Source of the DNA: Salipiger mucosus DSM 16094
Lineage (GTDB): Bacteria > Pseudomonadota > Alphaproteobacteria > Rhodobacterales > Rhodobacteraceae
Assembly (NCBI RefSeq): GCF_000442255.1
Contig: NZ_KE557281.1
Location: 1-64,000, forward strand
Reading direction: 5' to 3'
DNA: 64,000 nt
Part shown: positions 37,164 to 46,773 of the stretch, piece after piece
How the letters are laid out: each line of letters opens with the position of its first letter
Numbering within the stretch: the first letter of the stretch is position 1
The notes under the pieces: model-generated
What the model saw: only the letters and a program-made list of their open reading frames with translations
What the model was told of the DNA's origin: nothing
Databases searched by the model: none
Made by a program: the position numbers and the translations under genes

Positions 37164-38488
37164 GCGCGCGACTCCTCCCAGCGATCGGCAAGAATGCCAT
37201 CCTGGAACCGCATCTCCTGAAGGTTCCCTATTATCTCGACACCGGGACGGTCCCGCAATTCCGGGAGCATCGCCTCGGACGCATAGAAGTACTCCAGTTG
37301 TAGCGTGTTGCGGATCCGCAGCATCCGCGGACGCGTCACATCCTCGGCGCCACAAGTCTTGATCACCGCCTGGATCGCGGAGCGTTCGTCCGGCATGACC
37401 ATAGGTATTTTGGCCTGCGCCAGCACCGTCGATGTCAGTGCATTGGCATACACCGCCTCGCGGTCGAAAGCCTCCTCGAGTGCCTGGGTCACCACGTCAG
37501 CGCGCGCCGCGCCGTTGCCGTTGCCGTTGCTGCGCGGCGAGAGGCGAAGTGCGGCGAGGCGCGAGATATGCAACGTTCCCTTCATCTTGGGCGATGAAAA
37601 GCGGTGCGTAATATTGGGGTCCATACCGGTGCCGGAGAATTCCTTTCCGATCTCGTCGACGACCAGCACGTCGAGCTGGCCCTCCGCAGTCTGTGCATCG
37701 ACTGGTCCAAGCGGTAGCCGCGGCATGTTCGCCATTGCTTCTTCTAGGAAAGGCTGCTCAGCTTCGAGCATGCCGTCGCGGTCGAGAAGGACAACACGCG
37801 CGAGCTGATCGTATGCGTTCTCAATCGTCCCGATCCCGAATAGCACCTTGCAGCGTTCGAGTTTCATCCGGGCCATCGCGTCAATATAGATCGGAACGGC
37901 GTCGATCCCGCGGGAATGGCAGGTCTCGGCGCCTGACTGCTTGCCGAGGCCGATGGCCAGCATCTTGGCCAAGCCGCTCTCGTTCGGTGCGCGGAATGAA
38001 GTGTGCGGCTTGATCCGGTTGAACAACACGATCCCGTCCGCCTCGTGAGCGAGGCAGTCGATCCGAACTGACATACCGTTGTCAAGGCGCCCGACCTCGA
38101 CAGTATCCATTGACGATCGTATCGGACAGCCGATGCTCTCCTCGGTGACGCCGAGCTTGGCGAGAAGTGCACTTTGTCCCTCGGCGGTGGCGCCACCATG
38201 GCTGCCCATCGCCGGTACCACGAACGGATCGGCGCCGCGGGCCCGAATATCTGCAATCAGGGCGGTGAGGAGTTCGGGGAATGCGGCGATACCGCGGCTG
38301 CCGGCGGTAACTGCGACCGACATGCCGGGCTGAAGCCTATCCGCACCGGGCCCGGACATCGCCTCGTGTATCGCGGCGGCCGGATCGTCAATTCGCGCTC
38401 CGTCGAAGCTTTGTCGACAGAGAGCCATACGCGGCAACGGGGTATCTTCGACCATCTTAACGTAATTGGGTCGCTTGGAATCTGGCAT
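37160..38488 (-). CDS. LarA-family nickel-dependent 2-hydroxyacid racemase/epimerase homologue (DUF2088)
   Basis: The 442-residue protein has the LarA N-terminal domain. Conserved parts are GSRGIAAFPELLTALI, MGSHGGATAEGQ (His97, matching the catalytic-histidine loop), IVLFNRIKPHTSFRAPNESGLAKMLAIGLGKQSGAETCH (Lys160, His162 and several lysines that could hold the nickel-pincer nucleotide). LarA itself interconverts D- and L-lactate; homologues act on other 2-hydroxy acids. This sequence differs from classical LarA (GLHR loop), so lactate is unlikely to be its substrate. GGAGAGAG precedes the ATG at 38488. It lies with larC, larB, larE, a TRAP transporter and two oxidising/decarboxylating enzymes. 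Confidence 0.82.
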   Translation of the reverse strand: MPDSKRPNYVKMVEDTPLPRMALCRQSFDGARIDDPAAAIHEAMSGPGADRLQPGMSVAVTAGSRGIAAFPELLTALIADIRARGADPFVVPAMGSHGGATAEGQSALLAKLGVTEESIGCPIRSSMDTVEVGRLDNGMSVRIDCLAHEADGIVLFNRIKPHTSFRAPNESGLAKMLAIGLGKQSGAETCHSRGIDAVPIYIDAMARMKLERCKVLFGIGTIENAYDQLARVVLLDRDGMLEAEQPFLEEAMANMPRLPLGPVDAQTAEGQLDVLVVDEIGKEFSGTGMDPNITHRFSSPKMKGTLHISRLAALRLSPRSNGNGNGAARADVVTQALEEAFDREAVYANALTSTVLAQAKIPMVMPDERSAIQAVIKTCGAEDVTRPRMLRIRNTLQLEYFYASEAMLPELRDRPGVEIIGNLQEMRFQDGILADRWEESRA

Positions 38489-38840
38489 GTCGTCTCTCTC
38501 CTTCCTCAGCCCGTGTCCTCGATTGACCCGCGCCCGAACGCCTTCTCGCCGATCCTGTCGATCTCCAAGGACCGCCTCGCTGAACAAGAGGCGATCAACA
38601 GGGTGAACTGCAAGAGGTCTTAGTCAATTTCGTCAAGCGTCATCTACCCGTCGATTGCCAACCGCAATAGATCCCCTTGCAATCGCACACCGACTCGACT
38701 GCGCGGTGTTCGAGGCCAGCTTGGTCGCCGGCACGGGATACGATCCTCCACTGTCCGTGGTGAAGCAGATCGCCTTCTCTTCGTGCGCGACCTGGCTGGT
38801 GGCGTTCGGACCGTTCCGGCCGCATGCGTGTTTCTCAACG
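38489..38840. other. intergenic stretch, no gene seen
   Basis: This 352-base gap separates the LarA homologue from the FAD dehydrogenase upstream on the same strand. Frames on both strands are arginine-rich and unrecognisable. It probably contains a promoter for larA-larC, but no convincing -35/-10 pair stands out. Confidence 0.4.
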
Positions 38841-40274
38841 TCACAGGACTTTCCCGGGATTCATCAATCCATGTGGGTCTAGCGCGTCCTTGATCTGCTG
38901 CATCAACTGCAGCGCTACCGGATCACGATAGCGGCGCAGCTCGCCACGTTTGGCCAGCCCGACTCCATGCTCCGCAGAGAACGATCCCCCCATCTTCACG
39001 ACGATGTCGTGCACGATCCGGTTCAACGCATCGTATTCCCCTAGAAAATCGGCATCTGACATGTCGACTGGGCGAGTAAGGTTGAAATGGATGTTGCCGT
39101 CGCCAAAATGCCCGAAGGGACACGGTCGCAGGTTAGGGACATGCGCCCGTACCGCCGCGACGGCTTCGGTGAGGAAGTCGGCGACCTGCGCAACCGGCAC
39201 CGCGACGTCGTGTTTTATCGACGCGCCGTAGCTCTTTTGCGCCTCAGACATGTTCTCGCGCATTGCCCAGAGCGCATCCCGTTGCGACTCCGAGGCACCG
39301 ATGACCGCGTCGAGGATCTCCTCCGCTTCCAGCGCATCCGCGAGTACGGCCTCAAGCCGCGGCCCAATATCGGCCTCTGAGTCCGATGTGGCCAGTTCGA
39401 CTAGTGCATAGGCCGGATAGGCCTGAGCCATCGGATCAGACGTCCCGGGACTGTGTGCAAGGCTCATCTCAAGCCCCAGCCTCTCAAGATACTCGAAGGT
39501 GGACAGAATGTCTCCGTGCCGCGTGCGAAGGCGGTCGTAGAGTGCCAGTGCGTGGTGCGGCCCGCCGCAGGCGACAAGCGCGGTGGCCCGGGAGACCGTT
39601 TTGGGGAACAGCTTGATTACTGCCGCGGTGATTACGCCGAGCGTTCCCTCGGCGCCGATAAAAAGGTTCTTTAGATCGTAACCGGTGTTGTTCTTTCGCA
39701 AACCATTGAGGTCGCGAAGGATCTGCCCGTCCGGCAGCGCAACTTCGAGACCGAGAACCAGATCGCGAGTGTTCCCATAGCGCAGCACCGCCGTGCCGCC
39801 GGCATTGGTGGCGAGATTTCCGCCGATCTGGCACGATCCTTCGGAGGCGAGGGATAGCGGGAACAGCTTGCCGATGCGGTCGGCCTCCGCCTGAACCTGG
39901 GCAAGAATGCAGCCCGCCTCGACAGTCATCGTGGCGTTTATCGGGTCGATATCCCGGACTTGATTGAGCCTGCCGGTCGTCAGGATCACCCCGCCGTATG
40001 GCACCCCGCCACCTACGAGCCCAGTATTTCCGCCTTGCGGCACCACAGGCACTCCCGCCGAGGTGCAAATGCGCAGACAAGCGGCCACCTCCTCGGTGGT
40101 GCCGGGGCGGATCTCGGCGCTCGCAGTGCCGCGGAACAAACCGCGATCCTCTACCAGCCTTGGCGCGAGTTCGGATGCACCCGTGACGACGTTGCGCGCG
40201 CCGACTGCTGCCCGCAATTGGTCGAGCACGCTTTCCGGAGCCACGACGGGCGCGTCCTGCAGGGTGAGCGTCAT
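38841..40274 (-). CDS. FAD-linked D-2-hydroxyacid dehydrogenase (GlcD/D2HGDH-type)
   Basis: The 477-residue protein is a VAO/PCMH-type flavoprotein. The FAD-binding loop is PVVPQGGNTGLVGGGVPYGG (about residues 75-95), followed by ATNAGGTAVLRYGNTRDLVLGLEV and FIGAEGTLGVI; the C-terminal FAD-oxidase domain has CPFGHFGDGNIHFNL and SAEHGVGLAKRGEL. Relatives oxidise D-lactate, glycolate or D-2-hydroxyglutarate. It overlaps the ThDP enzyme gene by ATGA, so oxidation of a 2-hydroxy acid followed by decarboxylation of the 2-keto acid is the natural reading. Substrate unknown. Confidence 0.87.
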   Translation of the reverse strand: MTLTLQDAPVVAPESVLDQLRAAVGARNVVTGASELAPRLVEDRGLFRGTASAEIRPGTTEEVAACLRICTSAGVPVVPQGGNTGLVGGGVPYGGVILTTGRLNQVRDIDPINATMTVEAGCILAQVQAEADRIGKLFPLSLASEGSCQIGGNLATNAGGTAVLRYGNTRDLVLGLEVALPDGQILRDLNGLRKNNTGYDLKNLFIGAEGTLGVITAAVIKLFPKTVSRATALVACGGPHHALALYDRLRTRHGDILSTFEYLERLGLEMSLAHSPGTSDPMAQAYPAYALVELATSDSEADIGPRLEAVLADALEAEEILDAVIGASESQRDALWAMRENMSEAQKSYGASIKHDVAVPVAQVADFLTEAVAAVRAHVPNLRPCPFGHFGDGNIHFNLTRPVDMSDADFLGEYDALNRIVHDIVVKMGGSFSAEHGVGLAKRGELRRYRDPVALQLMQQIKDALDPHGLMNPGKVL

Positions 40275-41983
40275 GAACAGCCTCCTTCGACGGATTGACG
40301 AAGCCGCGCGGACTCGCGCAGCTTGGTGATGGTCGTTCGGGTCGAGATCTGCTCGGGCTCAGTGATCAGCTCAATCAACGCGGCCCGGCCGCTAGCGCGC
40401 GCTCGCTCGAAGGCCGGGCCGAAATCTTCTGTGCGCGTTACCTGTTCGGCATGCGCCCCGAGGCCTTCTGCGACGCGGCAGAAATCGGTCGCAGATAGAT
40501 CGGTGCCGCTGACCCGCTCAGGGTGCTCGCGTTCCTGATGCATGCGTATAGTGCCGTAGGTGCCATTGTTGACGAGGATTATGATCGGAGTTGCGCCATA
40601 ATGAGCGGCAGTGGCAAGCTCGGCGCCGCTCATCTGGAAGCCGCCATCGCCGACGAAGGCAACTACGCAGCGACCCGGATGGCCGAGCGATGCGGCGACC
40701 GCGACGGGCACCGAATACCCCATCGCGCCGCAGGTCGAGCCGAGCTCCCGCCCCGGACGACCGAAGCGCAAGTAGCGCTGCGCCCAGCCTGTATGGTTGC
40801 CCGCATCGAGCGTTACGATCGCATCCTCGGGCAGCCGCGTACGCAACTCTCCCACCGCGACATCCATATCTAGCTTCCAGGCCGCAGTCTCCGGTGGGGT
40901 GGTATCCGACAGGTACTCGGCCCGCAGCCCCTCGGTCCAACCCGCCCAGTCATCCGTACGACCGAGATTCAGGTCCGCCAATGCGGCGGCCGCTTCTGCC
41001 GGTGCGCAGGCAAGGCCAATCTCGGGTGAATAGACCCGTCCAATCTCATCCGGGTCGGGGTGTAGATGCACCAACCTGAGACCGGGATCCGGCGGCGTGA
41101 TCGCCTCGTAGGTCTTGGTCGTCATCTCGCCAAGGCGGGCACCAATGACTAGGAGCAGATCCGCCTCCCTGAGGCGCGCAATCAGTGCCGGTCCGGTCGA
41201 GGTCCCGAAATCTCCAGCATAGACCGGAGAGCGATTGGACACGATATCTTGCCGTCGGAACGAGCAGGTCACCGGGATGCCGTTGCGTTCGGCAAAGCGA
41301 GTGATCCCGGCGCAAGCCGCATCGTCCCAGCCCGATCCGCCAACCAAGATCAGCGGCCGCTCAGCCTGTTTCAATGCCTCCCCGATATTTGTCCGCCCCT
41401 GGGGCGACAGCGCGGCGCGCGTCGGGGCGTACGCAGGCGCATCAGCGACGCGCGCCCGCTCGGTAAGCATGTCTTCCGGTAGCGCGATCACCACGGGCCC
41501 AGGGCGACCGGACGTCGCAACGCGGAATGCCCGCGCCATGTATTCGGGAATCCTTGTTGGATCCTCGATCTGCGTCACCCATTTCGCGATGGGGCCGAAC
41601 ATCGCGCGGTAGTCGATCTCCTGGAACGCCTCCCGGTCGGTGGTGCCCCGTGCGATTTGCCCGACCAGAAGGATCATGGGGGTCGAATCCTGCTGGGCAA
41701 TATGCACCCCGATCGCGGCGTGGCAGGCACCCGGTCCGCGCGTGACCATTGCAATACCGGGCCTCCCGGTTAGCTTTCCGTGCGCCTCGGCCATGTTGGC
41801 CGCGCCAGCCTCGTGCCGGGCATTGATTAGGCGGAAACGGTCGCGCACGTCGTAGAGCGCGTCGAGCACCTCGAGGTAGCTTTCGCCTGGCACGCAGAAG
41901 CCGGTATCGGCGCCGTGGTTCAGCAGCTGGTCTACGAGGATCTGCCCGCCGGTACGGATCCGGGTTTCAGATGTCATGAGCAT
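40271..41983 (-). CDS. thiamine-diphosphate-dependent enzyme (acetolactate-synthase-like)
   Basis: The 570-residue protein has the three ThDP-enzyme domains: N-terminal Pyr domain with catalytic Glu58 in NARHEAGAANMAEAHGK, a central domain (LILVGGSGWDDAACAGI) and a C-terminal PP domain with the ThDP motif GDGGFQMSGAELATAAHYG ending NNGTYG. Family members include acetolactate synthase, benzoylformate decarboxylase and sulfopyruvate decarboxylase. Its place between a TRAP transporter and an FAD 2-hydroxyacid dehydrogenase suggests a 2-keto-acid decarboxylase or lyase. Start is the ATG at 41983; another lies at 41977. Confidence 0.85.
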   Translation of the reverse strand: MLMTSETRIRTGGQILVDQLLNHGADTGFCVPGESYLEVLDALYDVRDRFRLINARHEAGAANMAEAHGKLTGRPGIAMVTRGPGACHAAIGVHIAQQDSTPMILLVGQIARGTTDREAFQEIDYRAMFGPIAKWVTQIEDPTRIPEYMARAFRVATSGRPGPVVIALPEDMLTERARVADAPAYAPTRAALSPQGRTNIGEALKQAERPLILVGGSGWDDAACAGITRFAERNGIPVTCSFRRQDIVSNRSPVYAGDFGTSTGPALIARLREADLLLVIGARLGEMTTKTYEAITPPDPGLRLVHLHPDPDEIGRVYSPEIGLACAPAEAAAALADLNLGRTDDWAGWTEGLRAEYLSDTTPPETAAWKLDMDVAVGELRTRLPEDAIVTLDAGNHTGWAQRYLRFGRPGRELGSTCGAMGYSVPVAVAASLGHPGRCVVAFVGDGGFQMSGAELATAAHYGATPIIILVNNGTYGTIRMHQEREHPERVSGTDLSATDFCRVAEGLGAHAEQVTRTEDFGPAFERARASGRAALIELITEPEQISTRTTITKLRESARLRQSVEGGCS

Positions 41984-42008
41984 GGGTACAGGTCCGCTTT
42001 TGGAACAG

Positions 42009-43877
42009 TCATTCGCCGGTTTCAGTCGCCAGCGTTGAGGGCTTGAAGTACTGGCCCGCCAATACCACCGCGGCAATGACGAACCCGGTCAGAGTCATCC
42101 GCCAATCCGGGTAGATGAGAAACAGCGCGGCAGCCAATAGTGCCGGCGCCTGCCAAGCATTGAGGCGGCCGAAGAAGTACCGTTGCAGCGCGGCAGCAAG
42201 GAAGATCACGCCCACGGTCGCTTGCAGGAGCACCAGCACGATGCGATGGGCCTCGCCCTGCATCAGGATGGTCGGTTCGTAGACGAACATGTAGGGAACG
42301 ATGAAACCGGTGGCGCCGAGCTTTACCGCCGCGATGCTGGCTTCGACGATCTTGGCCCGCGAGAGTGTATTCGCGGCGTAGACCGCCATCGCCACTGGTG
42401 GTGTGATCGCCGACAGGATGGCGAAGTAGAACACGAACAGATGGGCCGCCTCTACCTGCACGCCGAGCTTGACCAGAGCCGGCACCAGAAGCGAGACCTG
42501 CACGATGTAGGCCGGGGTGGTGGGCATCCCCATGCCGAGGATGATGCCCGCTACCATCGACAGCAGCAGCGCGAGTAGCAACGTGTCCTGTGCGGCCGAG
42601 ATCACCATGTTCGAGAAGGTCAGGCCCAGACCAGTGATGTCGATGACACCAACCACAATCCCGGCGCAGGCGCAGGCTGCGGCGATCGACAGCACGTTGC
42701 GTGCGCCGTTCTCGAGCGCAATGAGTATGTTGTCTAGGGTGACATAATGCCGGGTGGTTGAGCGCAACAGGGTGCAGGGAATCACAGACATGATGCCGCA
42801 CAGCGCCGAGAATGGCGCCGAATACCCCATCAGCAGTGCGCCGATGATCACTGCCAGGGGCAGGAACAGGTGACCTCGATCACGCAGGACCTTACCAAGT
42901 GGGACCTGGTCCTCGCGCGGGACAGATCCGATGCCGCGGCGCTTGGCCTCGAAATGCACGGCAGCGAAAAGCGCGACGTAGAACAGGACGGCAGGCGCAA
43001 GTGCGTATGCCGCGACGGTTAGATAGCCGACGCCGAGGTACTCCGCCATTACGAATGCCGCTGCGCCCATCACCGGCGGCATGATCTGCCCACCGGTCGA
43101 GGCGACGGCCTCGACAGCGCCAGCGAAGGCAGGCTTGAAGCCCATGCGTTTCATTAGCGGAATCGAGAACGTCCCGGTGGTCATCACATTGGCGACGGCC
43201 GAGCCCGAGACCGACCCAAAAAGTCCGGATGTCACGCATGCAACCTTGGCCGGGCCACCGGCCTGCCGCCCGGTGATAGCTACGGCGAAATCCATGAATA
43301 GTTGACCGACGCCCATGCGCTCCACGAAAGAGCCAAAGATGATGAACAGCACCATGTAGGTCGCCGAGACCGCGATCGGGATGCCGAAGATACCCTCAGT
43401 GGTCATCATCAGTTGCTCCATGATCACGCTCGGAAGGGTTGAGGTGAACAGGAAACCGTAGGCGAGAAAGCACAGGGCAGTAATCGGTAGCACTGGCCCG
43501 AGCACGCGGCGAGTGCCCTCGAGCACCAGAAGCGTCAATACGATCGCCGCAATGAGATCGATCGGGGTCAGGGGGTCGACGTAGATGAACCGGCTGAAGA
43601 TATAGTCGAGGTTGAGTGCCGGATAGAGCGCGGCAAAAAAACCTGCCGCCGCAAGCCCCAGATCGTACCAGGCGGGACGATCGGTCGTGAACCCTCGTGC
43701 TGTGGTCGTAAGGAAGATGAGCAGCAGTGCCAGCGCAACATGCAGCCCGCGCATCACATAAGGACCTGGCGTGCCGGAAAAGGCCACGTAGAGATGCCAA
43801 AGGGCCATTCCGATTAGTGTGATGCGGGCGATGCGCGCGAGAAGCGGCATGCGGTCCGTGAGAATAGATAGGTGCAT
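42009..43877 (-). CDS. TRAP transporter permease, fused DctQ-DctM (TAXI type)
   Basis: The 622-residue protein has about 16-18 membrane helices: a short 4-helix part (about 15-130) fused to a 12-helix DctM part with VPxxxGxxx-type motifs such as GGPAKVACVTSGLFGSVSGSAVANVMTTGTFSIPLMKRMGF and GIILGMGMPTTPAYIVQVSLLVPALV. This 4TM/12TM fusion works with a TAXI-type binding protein, which is encoded just upstream. It imports an organic anion using an ion gradient. Confidence 0.92.
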   Translation of the reverse strand: MHLSILTDRMPLLARIARITLIGMALWHLYVAFSGTPGPYVMRGLHVALALLLIFLTTTARGFTTDRPAWYDLGLAAAGFFAALYPALNLDYIFSRFIYVDPLTPIDLIAAIVLTLLVLEGTRRVLGPVLPITALCFLAYGFLFTSTLPSVIMEQLMMTTEGIFGIPIAVSATYMVLFIIFGSFVERMGVGQLFMDFAVAITGRQAGGPAKVACVTSGLFGSVSGSAVANVMTTGTFSIPLMKRMGFKPAFAGAVEAVASTGGQIMPPVMGAAAFVMAEYLGVGYLTVAAYALAPAVLFYVALFAAVHFEAKRRGIGSVPREDQVPLGKVLRDRGHLFLPLAVIIGALLMGYSAPFSALCGIMSVIPCTLLRSTTRHYVTLDNILIALENGARNVLSIAAACACAGIVVGVIDITGLGLTFSNMVISAAQDTLLLALLLSMVAGIILGMGMPTTPAYIVQVSLLVPALVKLGVQVEAAHLFVFYFAILSAITPPVAMAVYAANTLSRAKIVEASIAAVKLGATGFIVPYMFVYEPTILMQGEAHRIVLVLLQATVGVIFLAAALQRYFFGRLNAWQAPALLAAALFLIYPDWRMTLTGFVIAAVVLAGQYFKPSTLATETGE

Positions 43878-43981
43878 GGCGGATATCCCTCGAAGCCGGC
43901 CTGAACTGCGATCAGTTGCGGGAAAGCCGCCCCGCCTGGCAGCGGGGCGGCGGCCGCAGCGATGCGGCGATCATTGTTGGA

Positions 43982-44944
43982 TCAGCCGCCGAAGCTGACG
44001 CCGCGCTCCTCGTAGAATTCTTTCGCGGCGGGGTGCATTGGCACACCGATGTCGGCGGCCATGTCTTCGGCGGTAAGGTCCGCCATCGCCTTGTTGATCG
44101 AGCCCATCGATTCAAGGTTGTCGAGCACCCCCGACAGCACCGCCTTGACGATCTCGCCATCGAATTCGCAATCAGCGACCATGTGGGTATCGTAGGTGAT
44201 CGCCTGTTTGGGTTCGTCAACGCCAGGATAGGCTCCTGCCGGCACCTCGCGCATCTGAAATGCGGCGTTTTGGGCCTTGAACGTTTCGAACAGTTCCTCG
44301 CTCACGCCGACGACGTCGATGTCACGCGACGAGGCGATGTCCATTACCGCACCCGCCGGCATCGCAGTGCCGAGGGTGAAGACGTCAGCGTGCCCGTCCT
44401 TCATCATCGAGGCGCTGTCGGAATAGGAGACGTGGCTGACATCGTCCAGATCATCGTAGCTGAGCCCCAGTGCCTCCAGCGCCGCCCTGGTCAATAGTTC
44501 ACCGGTATGGCCATTCTGCTGCGTCGTCAGGCGCTTCCCGGCGAAGTCCTCGACCGAGTTGATCTCGGCAGAGTCGAGCGCGATGATCTGGAAGTACTGC
44601 GGATAGAGTACCCCGAGGTTGCAAACCCCCTCTGTCGCCTCACGGAACGGCGCTCGTCCTTTCTGGCCGTCGACAGTGGAGATTGAGTTTGCAAAACCAA
44701 TCGGGAACCGGCCGGTGTCGACGCCGACGACATTGGCAATGCCGGCGCCCGGCGTGACGGTGATGCTGATATCCGGGCGCGCCTTCTCGACCGCCGCCTT
44801 GATCGCCCCGCCAACAGGGAACCACGAGCCTCCTTGAGAGCCGGTCGCCATTACGAAGCTCTCGGCCTGCGCGGACATCGCGCTGGCGCCGACGACAAAG
44901 AATGCGGCCACAGCGCGAGCTGCGACGTTGAAACGATAGGTCAT
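43982..44944 (-). CDS. TAXI-family TRAP transporter substrate-binding protein
   Basis: The 320-residue precursor has a signal peptide (VAAFFVVGASAMSAQA) and TAXI hallmarks: FVMATGSQGGSWFPVGGAIKAAVEK, ITVTPGAGIANVVGV, LYPQYFQIIAL and DVFTLGTAMPAGAVMDIA. It captures the substrate in the periplasm for the permease gene that follows. GGGAGGATCC precedes the ATG at 44944. It is the first gene of the operon that ends with larC and is divergent from a GntR regulator gene. Confidence 0.92.
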   Translation of the reverse strand: MTYRFNVAARAVAAFFVVGASAMSAQAESFVMATGSQGGSWFPVGGAIKAAVEKARPDISITVTPGAGIANVVGVDTGRFPIGFANSISTVDGQKGRAPFREATEGVCNLGVLYPQYFQIIALDSAEINSVEDFAGKRLTTQQNGHTGELLTRAALEALGLSYDDLDDVSHVSYSDSASMMKDGHADVFTLGTAMPAGAVMDIASSRDIDVVGVSEELFETFKAQNAAFQMREVPAGAYPGVDEPKQAITYDTHMVADCEFDGEIVKAVLSGVLDNLESMGSINKAMADLTAEDMAADIGVPMHPAAKEFYEERGVSFGG

Positions 44945-45112
44945 TGGATCCTCCCAATCTACGTATCTTGCTATCTGACCCGACATCCGCCTCCGCGGAT
45001 CCTCCTTGCGCCGGATCGTGCACTGAACGGAAAACCGTTCTTCGGACAGGCTGTCGCAACGCCGGCCAACTTGTCAACTTTTAATACATCGATAGGCTGA
45101 TTTATTCCCGCT

Positions 45113-45124
45113 TGTAATATTGCA
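45113..45124. promoter_or_regulatory. TGTAATATTGCA palindrome in divergent control region
   Basis: This 12-bp sequence pairs with itself except at one symmetric position. It lies in the 222-base region between the TAXI binding-protein gene and the GntR gene and resembles short AT-centred operators of FCD-type GntR proteins. It may be the target of the adjacent regulator. Confidence 0.4.
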
Positions 45125-45166
45125 TGCCGTCTTTATCATTGCTTTCCAAAGATCGAGGCTCTATGA

Positions 45167-45958
45167 ATGCGTAATTCGGAATGTTGTGATACAGGTGTCG
45201 GAGGAGGCAAGCCGCCCGTGAGTGATGCTGCTATACCCGGCTGCGTGCTGTCACGCGGCGAGACTCTTAGCGATCAGGCCACCAAAGCGCTGCGCCTCAG
45301 AATCATGAGTGGCGACTTCAAGGTCGGCGCCAAGCTGCCTTCTGAGAACATACTGGCGCGCGATCTGGACGTCAGCCGAACGGTAATTCGCGAGGCGGTG
45401 TCACGCCTCAAGGCTGAGGGGCTCTTGATTGCGCGGCAGGGCCGCGCCGCCTTCGTGCTTCGCAACCGGCCGCGGCGCGGCTTCGCCATCTCAGAAAGCG
45501 ACGTCGAAGACATTGACTGCCTATCGCAGATACTGGAGCTGCGTCTCGGGATCGAGGTCGCTGCGGCTGCCCTAGCCGCCCAGCGCTGTACGCCTGACGC
45601 CCTTGAAGACTTGTGGGCAGCGATCGCGGAATTCCGGACCTCGCGCGCCGGACAGTCCGTCTGTGCCAACGCCTGCGCCGAAGCGGACCTAAAGTTCCAT
45701 CGCTCGATTATAGATTTGACCGAGAACGATTACTTCATCGACCTCTTCAGTTACCTCTCGGCCTCGCTGCGCCTTGCGATCGAACTCGGGCTGCAGGCGG
45801 CCCCGGCGCGGGAGGATGACCGCCCTGAGGCGCTCGCCGAACACGAAGCCATCGCCGCAGCTATCGAAGCCAATGATTCAGAGGGCGCAGCCGCGCGAAT
45901 GCGCGAGCACTTGCATCGATCCAACCGCCGCCTGATCGAGCAGTTGACCACGGAGTAG
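45167..45958 (+). CDS. GntR-family (FCD) regulator of the Lar-linked operons
   Basis: The 263-residue protein has a winged helix (GAKLPSENILARDLDVSRTVIREAVSRLKAEGLLIARQGRAAFV) and an FCD domain (LELRLGIEVAAAALAA, ADLKFHRSIIDLTEND, HEAIAAAIEANDSEGAAARMREHL). Two starts are possible: ATG at 45167 or GTG at 45218; the GTG has GGAGGAGG about 10 bases upstream and may be the true one. The gene is divergent from the transporter operon and 11 bases ahead of larE, so it likely controls both. Confidence 0.87.
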   Translation: MRNSECCDTGVGGGKPPVSDAAIPGCVLSRGETLSDQATKALRLRIMSGDFKVGAKLPSENILARDLDVSRTVIREAVSRLKAEGLLIARQGRAAFVLRNRPRRGFAISESDVEDIDCLSQILELRLGIEVAAAALAAQRCTPDALEDLWAAIAEFRTSRAGQSVCANACAEADLKFHRSIIDLTENDYFIDLFSYLSASLRLAIELGLQAAPAREDDRPEALAEHEAIAAAIEANDSEGAAARMREHLHRSNRRLIEQLTTE

Positions 45959-45969
45959 GAACGCGCGCC

Positions 45970-46773
45970 ATGACAATCTCGAACACTCTTGTCACCATCC
46001 TCAGCGAGCCGCGTCATCTGGTGATCGCCGTCAGCGGCGGCGTTGACAGCCTGACCTTGTCGGCCGTCGCTGATTTGGCGCGTGGCGGGACCTCTATGAC
46101 GCTGTGTCACGCCGTGTCCCCGGCAGTGCCCGCCCACGCGACGGACCGTGTCAAGCGCTTCGCCGACGAGCGCGATCTGCCGCTCCACCTCATCGATGCC
46201 GAGGAGATGCAGGATCCGGACTACACCGCCAATCCGGTCAACCGCTGCTATTTCTGTAAGTCGAACCTTTACCGCCGCCTCGCTCCGTTGGTGTCCGAAG
46301 GCACGATCTGCGCCGGAACCAACGTTGACGATCTCGGGGACTATCGCCCCGGCCTCACAGCCGCAGACGAACATGACGTTCGCCACCCGTTCGTTGAAGC
46401 CGGCCTCGCAAAGGCCGATATCCGCAATCTGGCTCGGTCTATGGGGCTCGGCGACGTGGCCGAGCTGCCTGCCGCGCCCTGCCTTGCAAGCCGGATCGAG
46501 ACCGGGCTGCGCGTCACGCCCCGCGATCTGAAAATCATCGACCGGGTTGAAGGCGCACTGCGCGACTGCCTCGGCCCGGTGACTCTGCGCTGCCGGCGTC
46601 GGCGGACCGGGCTCGTCATTGAGATCGATCCGGAACTGTTCGCCGCAATCACGAAGAGTGAATTGGCCACGCTGACCAGCCTCGCGCGACACCACGCAGA
46701 CGCGAATGGGGGCTCCGGATTGTCCCTATCCTTCGAGGCCTACAGCCGTGGGAGCGCGTTTCTTCATGCCTGA
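45970..46773 (+). CDS. larE: LarE, sulfur-transfer enzyme for the nickel-pincer cofactor
   Basis: The 267-residue protein has the PP-loop ATPase motif SGGVDS (residues 22-27), NRCYFCKSNLYRRL (91-104) and APCLASR (Cys171). LarE adds sulfur to the carboxylated nucleotide intermediate. Classical LarE sacrifices the cysteine at the position of Cys171. Two further cysteines, Cys200 and Cys208, occur in its C-terminal part, as in the variant LarE proteins that bind an iron-sulfur cluster. It overlaps larB by 8 bases. Confidence 0.9.
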   Translation: MTISNTLVTILSEPRHLVIAVSGGVDSLTLSAVADLARGGTSMTLCHAVSPAVPAHATDRVKRFADERDLPLHLIDAEEMQDPDYTANPVNRCYFCKSNLYRRLAPLVSEGTICAGTNVDDLGDYRPGLTAADEHDVRHPFVEAGLAKADIRNLARSMGLGDVAELPAAPCLASRIETGLRVTPRDLKIIDRVEGALRDCLGPVTLRCRRRRTGLVIEIDPELFAAITKSELATLTSLARHHADANGGSGLSLSFEAYSRGSAFLHA

